64,000 nucleotides of DNA from Ovis canadensis (taxonomy: Eukaryota > Chordata > Mammalia > Artiodactyla > Bovidae), in contig NC_091247.1 in assembly GCF_042477335.2 (NCBI RefSeq), forward strand, positions 223,658,001-223,722,000, read 5' to 3'. The notes under the pieces were generated by a model, which saw nothing but the letters and a program-made list of their open reading frames with translations, searched no databases and was not told the DNA's origin. Below, piece by piece: positions 22,426 through 32,630 of the stretch. Position 1 is the first letter of the stretch. Each line of letters starts with the position of its first letter. Position numbers and translations under genes: made by a program.

Positions 22426-23490
22426 GATCCCTTTGCTTAGGGGGAGATTTAAAGTTGGCTGCCATCTCGTCCTAGAGGAGCCAGCCCTCTGTTGCCTGGC
22501 TTGCTTCTCTAAATTGTCTCCTGGGATTGAGGGTGAGAATGTGAGCCTGAGACCCAGACAGAAGCCTGTTCATACTCCTGCATGGAGATCTTGGGCGAAG
22601 CATTTAAACTGTGGAGCCTTATGGGGACAATAATTCGCACCTTACTGAGCAGTTAAAAGGTTCAGAGGAGGGCGTGTACACCATGTGTCTAGCATTGATG
22701 CAGGAAAAAAGCAGTTTAACTTCATTCTGCTTTCCATCCTTCTGCCGCCCCCTCTCCCAGCTCTAACCCAGTTAGCACGTTCAGGGTTAAATACCCTGCA
22801 GGAAGCAGAGCAAAGTGACTCAGAACCGGAAATTGGTTTAAGGGGCCAGCTCAAGCAAGCTTCCACTGACCTTGACCTTTGGCAATCTTAAAGAAACAAA
22901 AATTTAGAAAACCTTTTCTTGCGAAGGGAAAAGAACAGTCTCCTTGGGGGCTCAGCCCACCTGGCATCTCTGTGGGCCCCATTACATCAGGGTCTTGGGT
23001 GACATACCCAGGGCATCTGTCCGCTGTGGAAATGGGGCCCGAGTGCCTTGCCTGTAGAGGACCTCTGAGAATCACAGCGGGTCAGTGATGGGAAGTCACT
23101 GTCAGAAACTGCGCACTGATCTTAATAAAAGGACACCCAACTCTGTCTTTCTTAAGTGATATTGAGGGAGAGGAGCTCCCGCCAGGTTCAGAGGAAAGAA
23201 ACCACCCCCCCACCCCACCCCCAGCTCCTGGCAGCAGGGGAATGGGGTTGCCACAGCAACGAGCTGCTTCCCAAGTCCACTCATTATACGGTTTTTGAAT
23301 TTGACTTCCTCCTGTGTATACATCTTGCAGCTCCATTCCCCATCTTGCCACCAACTCAAAGCCTTGGGCTTCTCCCCTCCCTTCAAGACCTGGCTCTGGG
23401 ATGGGACAGTATTTACTTAGTTCGCCTCTGCTGCGGGAAGGGGGTCACCTTCCAGGCCCCAAGAGTGGGCTGTTGTCTAACACTTGGAAA
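22426..23490. other. Intergenic, unassigned
   Basis: No repeat or gene recognised. A C-rich run (ccccccaccccacccc) lies near 23205. Confidence 0.4.
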
Positions 23491-23909
23491 TGAATGGTCT
23501 GAGGAGACACATGCTGACCAACCAAGAGACTTTACTGGGAAGGGGCACTAGGGCAGAGAGCAGGAGGGTAAGGGAACCCAGGAGGTCTGCTCTGCCATGT
23601 GTGGCCCACAGTCTTGGGGTTTATGGTAATGGGATTAGTTTTCAGGCTGTATCTGGTCAGTCATTCTGACTCGATGTCCTTCCTGGTGGTGGCCCACACA
23701 CCACTCAGTCAAGATGGAGTCCATCGAGGAGGATTCTGGGAAGTTGGTGGGACACCTAGTGTCTCCATTTGACCTTTCCCAAATTCTTCCGGTTGGTGGT
23801 GCCTTGTTCTGTGTTTCTTACCAGGACCTCCTGTTATAAAATAACTAATGCAAACGGTTACTGTGGTATCTGGCCAGGGTGGGCAGTTTCAGTCAGTGTT
23901 CCCCTAACA
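23491..23909 (-). mobile_element. Probable ERV LTR, family unresolved
   Basis: On the minus strand it begins TGTTAGGGGAACACTGAC and carries a TATA-like 'attttataac' and an AGTAAA before a 'gtctcttggttggtcagc' end, which is an LTR-like layout. The right end (+ strand ...cccctaaca) is well defined and the left end is approximate. Confidence 0.5.
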
Positions 23910-24166
23910 CATTGGGAAGAGCCCCCTCTTCCTCTGTAGCCAACTGGTCAGCTTCCTTGGGCAGCAGTTTGGCAGACAGGAAGTACATACCCTTTGACTT
24001 CATAGCTCGGGGGGTTTAATCCCGGCATTGCAGCATTGTCGGTAGTCACTCCAGACCGGGAGCCACCTTTGTATCACTGGTTAAACATCAGCGGTGGCTT
24101 GAGAGTGCTACGTGGGTGTAGGAACAGCAAGCCAGATTCCATGGGCCCCCGCGGGAAGACGTGCTG

Positions 24167-24294
24167 TAGTTGTCGTGTGGTTTCTAAGTCATGTCCAACT
24201 CTCTGCAACCCCATGGACTGTAGCTCGCCAGGCTCCTCTGTCCGTGGGATTTCCCAGGCAAGAATACTGGAGTGGGGTGCCATTTCCTTCTCAT
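24167..24294 (-). repeat. Bov-A monomer SINE
   Basis: 'tctaagtcatgtccaactct' through 'ggggtgccatttccttctc'. Confidence 0.86.
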
Positions 24295-24311
24295 AGTTAA
24301 GTTCTAAAGGC

Positions 24312-24520
24312 CAGTTGTTCAAACTCATAAAAACAGAGAGTAGAATGGTGATTTCAGGGACTGGGGGAGGGGTGAATGGGGAGATAGAGTTTCAGTTCTG
24401 GAGACCGGCTGCACATCAGCCTGAATGTACTTAACCCGACAGAACTGCCCACTTAGAAATAGATAAGGTGGTAAATTTTATGGTACGTGGATTTTACCAC
24501 AATTTTAAAGAAATGCAAGA
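24312..24520 (+). mobile_element. L1 LINE 3' UTR fragment
   Basis: 'acagagagtagaatggtgat' and 'gataaggtggtaaattttat' are L1 3' UTR landmarks also seen at 40825-41195. Confidence 0.65.
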
Positions 24521-24621
24521 TGCAGAATAGAATTAATAGTTACAGCGTGATCTTGTTAGTGTGCCTTTCTAAAGGGTTCTGAAATTATGGAAGGTGACAA
24601 AATAAGCTATCAGTGGTTACT

Positions 24622-24807
24622 TTTCTTTGGCTGCACCGGGTCTTTGTCACGGTGCACGGGCTCTAGAGCTCAAGGGTTTAGTAGTTGCCACATGTGGGCT
24701 TGGTTGCCCTGCAGCATGTGGGATCTTAGTTCCTGGACTAGGGGTTGAACCCGCATCCTGTGCAATGGAACGCTGATTCTCAACCCCTGGACTGCCAGGA
24801 AAGTCCC
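24622..24807 (-). repeat. CHR-type SINE, short form
   Basis: 'tggctgcaccgggtctttgt' through 'cctggactgccaggaaagtc'. Confidence 0.85.
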
Positions 24808-24993
24808 TCATTGGTTGCTTTTGCAGTTGGAAGGAACTGAGGGGGGAAAAGATGTTATTTTTCATTTATTCCTTTCTGCAGAGTTTCTGCAAAGTTTAAA
24901 TATATATAAAATTAGGATCTATTATTTTTATAATTTCAACAAGTCAGTACAAACAAGGTGATGATATTCAGATACCTGGTCTCTAGAAAGCAG

Positions 24994-25450
24994 ACATTAA
25001 TTCAATAGATGTTTATTGAGATGCTGTGCCAAGTACAAGGGTCCAAGGGAGAGCAGGCAGACGGGATAGTCTCTGCCCTTGTGGGATTTACACGCCTCCA
25101 GAGAGACAGTCCTGCCCATGGCTGGTGACTGACATGAGCTGTGATAAAGAGCAAGGGCGTGCTTTCCCCATATGGTCATTTCATCTCACACCTCTGAGGA
25201 GGTGACATTTAAGCTGAGACATGAAGGATGAAAAGGAACCAGCCGGGAGGAAGGAGGAAAGAGCATCCAGGCACAGAAGCGAGAGTGCAAAGATCCAGAT
25301 GGCCCAAAAGAGAAGGTCAGCATGTCAGAAACAGGCAGCAGAGGGCGAGGACTGTGCTCCCAGGGAAAGGCACAGCAGGAGTCTAAGCGGGAGAGTGATG
25401 TGATCGGTTTATGTTTTAGAACCATCACCGTGACTGCTGGGGTTGGAGAC
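24994..25450 (+). repeat. Ancient mammalian repeat, long fragment
   Basis: 'tagatgtttattgagatgct', 'ggaggtgacatttaagctga' and 'gacatgaaggatgaaaagga' are landmarks of a widespread old mammalian repeat. A 60-codon + ORF inside is incidental. Confidence 0.5.
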
Positions 25451-25717
25451 GGGGCAAGAGGGGCAGCTGACAGACAAGATAATGATGACTTTATTAGCTT
25501 CCTGCTGAATGACATTGATGAGGATTTTGGTTTTAGACAAGGCCTGAAAATTGCAGGTAATGACTGGAAGAGGTTAGAAGAGTGCACATTTTAAATGGCT
25601 CTTAAGTGCACACACAACCGATGACATTATTGCATTCACCGGGCTTGCGGACAGGAGGGTTGCAGCTGGCTCTTCTCGCTCTCAGGAGCCTGTAAGTCAG
25701 TGGGATCCAGTCAAATG

Positions 25718-26120
25718 CAGGTTCTCATTCGGCAGGTCAGGCCGGAAGGGGTCTGAGACTCTGCATTTCTGGTCAGTTCCCAGGAGATGCCAAACCAGGT
25801 ACCACACTTGGAAGAGCAGTTTATGAAGGACTTCCATTTTCAAAGTTGCTGTAATGTTCAAATTCCTTTTTTAAAAGCATGCTTTGCTTTGTGCTGGAAA
25901 ATAATAACAGTTATCAAGGCTCTCAATCAAGGCTCTTAATAACAGTCAAAAGGCTCTCAAAACCACCTGCTTGAGACGGTTTCCGACAGAGCAGAAGAAC
26001 AGATTAGAAAGGGCAGTCTCCGGCTAGGCCACCCAGCCATCAGCTCACCTCCTCCCTGATGAAGCTCTTGGCCTCAGTGCAAGACAAAGAAGAAACAACA
26101 GTTAAGTAAACATTGTGTGC
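25718..26120 (-). repeat. Right arm of the ~400-bp inverted duplication
   Basis: Reverse-complement partner of 8100-8502. This arm has an extra block near 25918-25950, made of three iterations of an 'aaggctctcaa'-like word, and lacks a ~20-bp block present in the left arm. A Bov-tA in the matching relative orientation abuts the outer edge at 26115-26320, as in the left arm. Confidence 0.85.
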
Positions 26121-26320
26121 ATGTCTCTGCTCAGTCGACTCTTACGACCCCACAGACTGTACCCCACCAGACTCCTCTGGCCATGGAATGTTCCAGGCAG
26201 GAATACTGGAGTGGGTTGCCATTTCCTTCTCCGGGGGATCTTCTGTGCCCAGGGACTGAAACTGGGTCGGTTGCATCTCCTGAGTTGGCACGCGGATTCT
26301 TTACCACCTCGGAAGCCCCT
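26115..26320 (-). repeat. Bov-tA SINE
   Basis: 'tgctcagtcgactcttacga' Bov-A start, then a reversed head ending 'accacctcggaagcccc'. It borders the right arm of the inverted duplication. Confidence 0.88.
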
Positions 26321-26321
26321 G

Positions 26322-26492
26322 GGGCCAGATTACTTGGGTTAAAAACCTCAGCTCTGTCACTCTCTAGCTTTGTAAACTTAGACACATTGCTTAAGCTTCC
26401 CAATCCTCAGTTTTCTCCTCTGAAAAATGGAGATAATAATAGCTAAGAGTGTTGTAAAGATTAAATGAGTTCTTGGGCTCATAGCGTCTTTA
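26322..26492 (+). repeat. MIR SINE
   Basis: 'tcagttttctcctctgaaaa' then 'atggagataataatagctaa' and 'ttgtaaagattaaatgagtt' are core MIR motifs in the forward direction. Confidence 0.75.
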
Positions 26493-26680
26493 CCTGCAAA
26501 GTGGGTATTTAATATTCCTGGGCTCACAGAGTTGGGAAGATTAAATAATAATAGCTGGTGCTTTAATAGTCTCATTTAGAATGACCAGCATGTAATGAGA
26601 CTATTAAAGCACCAGCTATTATTATTTGATCCTCCCAACAACTCTATGAGCCCAGTAATATTAAATATCCATTTTGCAGG
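26493..26680. repeat. Long inverted repeat (hairpin) in MIR-derived sequence
   Basis: The arms 26493-26576 and 26594-26680 are reverse complements with few mismatches. The inner 34 bases (26543-26576 against 26594-26627) pair perfectly around a 17-base loop. Both arms carry MIR-like sequence. Confidence 0.9.
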
Positions 26681-27615
26681 AAAAGACACTGAAGTTGGCA
26701 AAGATGGCACTCGGCTCTGGGACAGGGACAGCTCGTGGCTTCTCTGCTCTTCAGATAGCTCTCCATCCCGGAGGAGGGACCCTGGGAGAGGGCAGCCATC
26801 CAGATTCAGCTGATGCCGCCAGAATCCCATTTTCTGTAGCACCTCAGGGGCCCCATGCCATCCCAGGTATCACAAGCAGACCTGGTCCTCCCTCTGACCT
26901 AAAACAGTCCCCCTGTGCAGGAACTAGAGGCCACGGGGCAAAGGTTCAAGGCAGGTGGGTGCTCAGCCTGCAGCATTCCCAGCTGTTCACTCACTCGGCA
27001 TCTCTAAGGCAGACGGATCATAAAATGAAACTCAGCCTGCAGGGGCCACATTCAAACAAGACCACTCTATCCGCCTTCTGCACAGCAGCCTCTGCAAGAT
27101 GAAAAGGGTTTCTGAGATGAGAAGGCAGGCCGCCTCCATCTATTTTACTTAATCCCACTGGTTGGATGCAAATTGCTTTCTCACACTGATGCAAAAGAAT
27201 GCTGGTGGGCGGGATGCAGCGATTGGGCCTCGCAGCTGAAAGATGGCACGAGGGTGGGCAGCTGCCCTAAGAGGACCCTGGGGCCTCATGTAGGGCAGAG
27301 GGCAGCCGCCAAGTGCCTTCTCCTCTTCTCCTCCCTGACTCTCCACCTCGCCTTCCCCTCTACCCCTGCTCCCTGTGAGGACTTTGCAGAGTGTGGGAGT
27401 CGAGTCAGATTTTTCCTCAGCCTTTGTCTGGGTCAGGAACACCTGGAAGCATTTTGATGCACTAGAATATCTCCTGGAGCAAATGCAAAGCTGGCTCCTA
27501 GGCCACAGAGGGTCAGCTTCTGGGAGGGGAATCCCACAAGAGGCTCAGGGACAGGGAGCCTGTGTTGACCCACCCTGAGTCAAGTGGGTTGAAGAGAGGG
27601 GAAGTCTGACTCTGG
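26681..27615. other. Intergenic, unassigned
   Basis: Open frames of up to 142 codons on the + strand have no recognisable domain, and no start or splice context supports them. Confidence 0.4.
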
Positions 27616-27837
27616 GTGTGTGCGTGCTAAGTCACTTCAGTTGTGTCTGACTCTTTGCAACCCTATGGACTGCAGCCTGCCAGACTCCTCTGTCCATGGG
27701 ATTCTCCAAGCAAGAATACTGGAGTGCGTTGCCATGCCCTCCTTCACAGGATCTTCCCGACCCAGAGATCGAACCAAGATTTCCTGTGTCTTCTGCATTC
27801 CAGGTGGAATCTTTACCGCTGAGCCACTGCAAGCCCC
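27616..27837 (-). repeat. Bov-tA SINE
   Basis: 'gctaagtcacttcagttgtg' start and reversed head ending 'gagccactgcaagcccc'. Confidence 0.9.
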
Positions 27838-27867
27838 TGATTCTGGGTGCTCAACTCAAATTTGTAT

Positions 27868-27925
27868 TTTACTTGTGTTTATGTTTATGTATGTTTATGT
27901 GTTTATGTATGTGTATGTTTGTTGG
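27868..27925 (+). repeat. (GTTTAT/GTAT)n low-complexity tract
   Basis: Imperfect tandem copies of TTTATGT and TATGT. Confidence 0.65.
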
Positions 27926-28041
27926 TACTCTCTTCATTACCCACAGAACTTGAGATGGCTTAGAAAAATATATGCGATGTCAAGGAATAAAAAAGATAGC
28001 TTTGGGAATTGAAGGGAAAGTAAAAAAATAAAAGGAAAGAT

Positions 28042-28181
28042 GGACTTCCCTGGCGGTTGAGTGGCTAAGACTCTGCGCTCCCAGTTCAGGGGGACCAGGT
28101 TTGATCCTTGGTCAGGGAACTAGATTCCAAATGCTGCAACTGTGAGTTCATGTGCCACAGTGAAAACCCAGTGCAGGCAGA
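28042..28181 (+). repeat. CHR-type SINE split by BovB (5' part)
   Basis: Head 'tggacttccctggcggttga', then 'gatccttggtcagggaacta', running to 'gtgcaggcagat'. The A-rich tail (agataaataaat) resumes at 32598 on the other side of the BovB, and 'agat' is repeated at the junctions. Confidence 0.88.
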
Positions 28182-30257
28182 TTCAGTTCAGTTCGGTTCA
28201 GTCGCTCAGTCATGTCCAACACTTTGTGACCCCATGAATCACAGCACTCCAGGCCTCCCTGTCCATCACCACTTCTGGAGTTCACTCAAACTCATGTCCA
28301 TCGAGTCAGTGATACCATACAGCCATCTCAACCTCTATCGTGCCCTTCTCCTCCTGCCCCCAATCCCTCCCAGCATCAGAGTCTTTTCCAGTGAGTCAAC
28401 TCTTCGCATGAGGTGGCCAAAGTACTGGAGTTTCAGCTTTAGCATCATTCCTTCCAAAGAATACCCAGGACCGATCTCCTTTAGAATGGACTGGTTGGAT
28501 CTCCTTGCAGTCCAAGGGACTCTCAAGAGTCTTCTCCAACACCACAGTTCAAAAGCATCAATTCTTCGGTGCTCAGCCTTCTTCACAGTCCAACTCTCAC
28601 ATCCATACATGACCACAGGAAAAACCATAGCCTTGACTAGACGGACCTTTGTTGCCAAAGTAATGTCTCTGCTTTTGTATATGCTGTCTAGGTTGGTCAT
28701 AACTTTCCTTCCAAGGAGTAAATTTCTTTTAATTTCATGGCTGCAATCACCATCTGCAGTGATTTTGGAGCCCAGAAAAATAAAGTCTGACACTGTTTCC
28801 ACTGTTTCCCCATCTATTTCCCACAAAGTGATGGGACCAGATGCCATGATCTTCATTTTCTGAATGTTGAGCTTTAAGCCAGCTTTTTCACTCTCCTCCT
28901 TCACTTTCATCAAGAGGCTTTTTAGTTCCTCTTCACTTTCTGCCATAAGGGTGGTGTCATCTACATATCTGAGGTTACTGATATTTCTCCCAGCAATTTT
29001 GATTCCAGCTTGTGCTCCTTCCAGCCCAGCATTTCTCATGATGTACTCTGCATGTAAGTTAAATAAGCAGGGTGACAATATACAGCCTTGATGAACTCCT
29101 TTTCCTATTTGGAACCAGTCTGTTCCATGTCTAGTTCTAACTGTTGCTTCCTGACCTGCATACAGGTTTCTCAAGAGGCAGGTCAGGTAGTCTGGTATTC
29201 CCATCTCTTGAAGAATTTTCCACAGTTTATTGTGATCCACACAGTCAAAGGCTTTGGCATAGTCAATGAAGCAGAAATAGATGTTTTTCTGGAACTCTCT
29301 TGCTCTTTTCCATGATCCAGCGGATGTTGGCAATTTGAACTCTGTTTCCTCTGCCTTTTCTAAGACCAGCTTGAACATCTGGAAGTTCACGGTTCACGTA
29401 TTGCTGAAGCCTGGCTTGGAGAATTTTGAGTATTACATTACTAGCATGTGAGATGAGCGCAATTGTGCGGTAGTTTGAGCATTCTTTGGCTTTGCCTTTC
29501 TTTGGGATTGGAATGAAAACTGACCTTTTCCAGTCCTGTGGCCACTGCTGAGTTTTCCAAATTTGCTGGCATATTGAGTGCAGCACTTTCACAGCATCAT
29601 CTTTTAGGATCTGAAATAGCTCAACTGGAATTCCATCACCTCCACTAGTTTTGTTCATAGTGATGCTTTCTAAGGCCCACTTGACTTCACATTCCAGGAT
29701 GTCTGCCTCTAGGTGAGTGATTACACCATTGTGATTATCTGGGTCATGAAGATATTTTTTGTACAGTTCTTCTGTGTATTCTTGGCACCTCTTCTTAATA
29801 TCTTCTGCTTCTGTTAGATTCATACCATTTCTGTCCTTTATCGAGCCCATCTTTGCATAAAATGTTCCCTTGGTATCCCTAATTTTCTTGAAGAGATCTC
29901 TAGTCTTTCCCATTCTGTTGCTTTCCTCTATTTCTTTGCATTGATCGCTGGGGAAGGCTTTCTTATTTCTCCTTGCTATTGGAACTCTGCATTCAGATGC
30001 TTATATCTTTCCTTTTCTCCTTTGCTTTTCACTTCCCTTCTTTTCACAGCTATTTGTAAGGCCTCCCCAGACAGCCATTTTGCTTTTTTTGCATTTCTTT
30101 TCCATTGGGATGGTCTTGATCCCTGTCTCCTATACAATGTCATGAACCTCCATCCATAGATCATCAGGCACTCTATCTATCAGATCTAGTCCCTTAAATC
30201 TATTTCTCACTTCTACTGTATAATCATAAGGGACTTGATTTAGGCCATACCTGAAGA

Positions 30258-31196
30258 ACTGGACATGGAACAACAGACTGGTTCCAAATAGGAAAAGGAG
30301 TACTTCAAGGCTGTATATTGTCACTCCGCTTATTTAACTTATATGCAGAGTACATCATGAGAAACGCTGAACTGGAAGAAACACAAGCTGGAATCAAGAT
30401 TGCCGGGAGAAATATCAATAACCTCAGATATGCAAATGACACCACCCTTATGGCAGAAAGTGAAGAGGAACTAAAAAGCCTCTTGATGAAAGTGAAAGTA
30501 GAGAGTGAAAAAGTTGGCTCAACATTCAGAAAACGAAGATCATGGCATCCGGTCCCATCACTTCATGGCAAATAGATGGGGAAACAGTGGAAACAGTGTC
30601 AGACATTATTTTGTTGGGCTCCGCAATCACTGCAGATGGTGATTGCAGCCATGAAATTAAAAGACGCTTACTCCTTGGAAGAAAAGTTATGACCAACCTA
30701 GACAGCATATTCGAAAGCAGAGACATTACTTTATCGACTAAGGTCCGTCTAGTCAAGGCTATGTTTTTTCCAGTGGTCATGTATGGATGTGAGAGTTGGA
30801 CTGTGAAGAAGGCTGAGTGCCGAAGAATTGATGCTTTTGAACTGTGGTGTTGGAGAAGACTCTTGAGAGTCCCTTGGACTGCAAGGAGATCCAACCAGTC
30901 CATTTTGAAGGAGATCAGCCCTGGAATTTCTTTGGAAGAAATGATGCTAAAGCTGAAACGCCAGTACTTTGGCCACCTCATGTGAAGAGTTGACTCATTG
31001 GAAAAGACTCTGATGCTGGGAGGGATTGGGGGCAGGAGGAGAAGGGGACGACAGAGGATGAGATGGCTGGATGGCATCACTGACTCGATGGATGTGAGTC
31101 TGAGTGAACTCCGGGAGTTGGTGATGGACAGGGAGGCCTGGCGTGCTGCGTTTCATGGGGTCGCAAATCGTCCGACATGACTAAGCGACTGAACTA
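30258..31196 (+). mobile_element. Inverted BovB 3' fragment inserted inside the BovB
   Basis: Opposite in orientation to its host element. It covers the RT palm to the 3' end. The host reads through cleanly if this block is removed ('ggccatacctgaa' joined to 'tgatctagtgg'), and 'ctgaa' is present at both junctions. The catalytic box reads YAND, so the second aspartate of the first pair is lost. Confidence 0.92.
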
Positions 31197-31749
31197 AACT
31201 GAATGATCTAGTGGTTTTCCCTACTTTCTTCAATTTAAGTCTGAATTTGGCAATAAGGAGTTCGTGATCTGAGCCACAGTCAGCTCCCAATCTTGTTTTT
31301 GCTGACTGTATAGAGCTTCTCCATCTTTGGCTGCAAAGAATATAATCAATCTGATTTCGGTGTTGACCATCTGGTGATGTCCATGTATAGGTCTCCTCTT
31401 GTGTTGTTGGAAGAGGGTGTTTGCTATGACCAGTGCATTCTCTTGGCAAAACCCTATTAGCCTTTGCCCTGCTTTATTTTGTACTCCAAGGCCAAATTTG
31501 CCTGTTACTCCAGGTGTTTCTTGACTTCCTACTTTTGCATTCCAGTCCCCTATAATGAAAAGGACATCTTTTTTTGGGTGTTAGTTCTAAAGATCTTGCA
31601 GGTCTTCATAGAACCATTCAACTTTAGCTTCTTCAGCATTACTGGTTGGGGCATAGACTTGGATTACTATGATATTGAATGGTTTTCCTTGGAAACGAAC
31701 AGAGATCATTCTGTCGTTTTTGAGATTGCATCCAAGTACTGCATTTTGG

Positions 31750-31993
31750 CAGAGAAGGCAATGGCAACCCACTCCAGTAGTCTTGCCTGGAAAATCCTAT
31801 GGACGGAGGAACCTGGTAGGCTGCAGTTCAGGAGGTCGCAAAGAGTTGGACACAACTGAGCGACTTCACTTTCACTTTTCACTTTCCTGCATTGGAGAAG
31901 GAAATGGCAACCCACTCCAGTATTCTTGCCTGGAGAATCCCAGGGACGGGGGAGCCTGGTGGGCTGCTGTCTATGGGGTGCACAGAATTGGAC
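31750..31993 (+). repeat. Bov-A2 SINE (dimer) inside the BovB endonuclease region
   Basis: Two Bov-A units ('cccactccagtagtcttgcc' and 'cccactccagtattcttgcc') joined by a 'cactttcacttttcactttc' linker. Confidence 0.9.
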
Positions 31994-32597
31994 TCTTTTG
32001 TTGACTGAATTCTACTCCATTTCTTTTAAGGGATTCCTGCCCACAGTAGTAGATATAATGGTCATCTGAGTTAAATTCACCCATTCCAGTCCATTTTAGT
32101 TTGCTGCTTCCTAGAATGTCAACGTTCACTCTTGCCATCTCCTGTTTGACCACTTCCAATTTGCTTTGATTCATGGACCTAACATTCCAGGTTCCTATGC
32201 AATACGGCTCTTTACAGCATCAGACCTTGCTTCTATCACCAGTCACATCCACAACTGAGTATTGTTTTTGCTTTGGCTCCATCCCTTCATTCTTTCTGGA
32301 GTTATTTCTCCACTGATCTCCAGTAGCATACTGTGCACCTACCGACCTGGGGAGTTCCTCTTTCAGTATTCTATCATTTTGCCTTTTCATACTGTTCATG
32401 GGGTTCTCAAGGCAAGAATACTGAAGTGGTTTGCCATTCCCTTCTCCAGTGGACCACATTCTGTCAGACCTCTCCACCATGACCTGCCTGTCTTGGGTGG
32501 CCCCACAGGGCATGGCTTAGTTTCATTGAGTTAGACAAGGCTGTGGTCCATGTGATTAGATTGACTAGTTTTCTGTGATTATGGTTTCAGTGTGTCA

Positions 32598-32630
32598 GAT
32601 AAATAAATATATTTTTTAAAAAAAGAAAAG
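32598..32630 (+). repeat. CHR SINE tail, distal part
   Basis: 'agataaataaatatattttt' continues the CHR element interrupted at 28181. Confidence 0.7.

Larger units (their letters stand above)
28182..32597 (-). mobile_element. Near full-length BovB LINE, disrupted
   Basis: Removing two later insertions (30258-31196 and about 31750-31993) leaves about 3.2 kb, the usual BovB length. Reading on the minus strand, a 5' UTR-like region (about 32260-32597) comes first. An APE-type endonuclease follows in pieces: an N-terminal piece at 31971-32174, 'VIQVYAPTSN' within 31587-31772, and 'GSDHELL' (the SDH box) within 31153-31449. The reverse transcriptase comes next: fingers at 29263-29913 and palm at 28335-29390, with FIDYAKAFD and YVDD (Val in place of the usual Ala) near 28960. 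The Bov-A-like 3' end is at 28182. Frameshifts and insertions make it non-functional. Confidence 0.93.

Noticed and set aside
28335-29390. Reverse transcriptase frame as a host gene or retron-like system
   Set aside because: It is the RT palm of a BovB LINE with frameshifts and insertions, in a typical transposon context.
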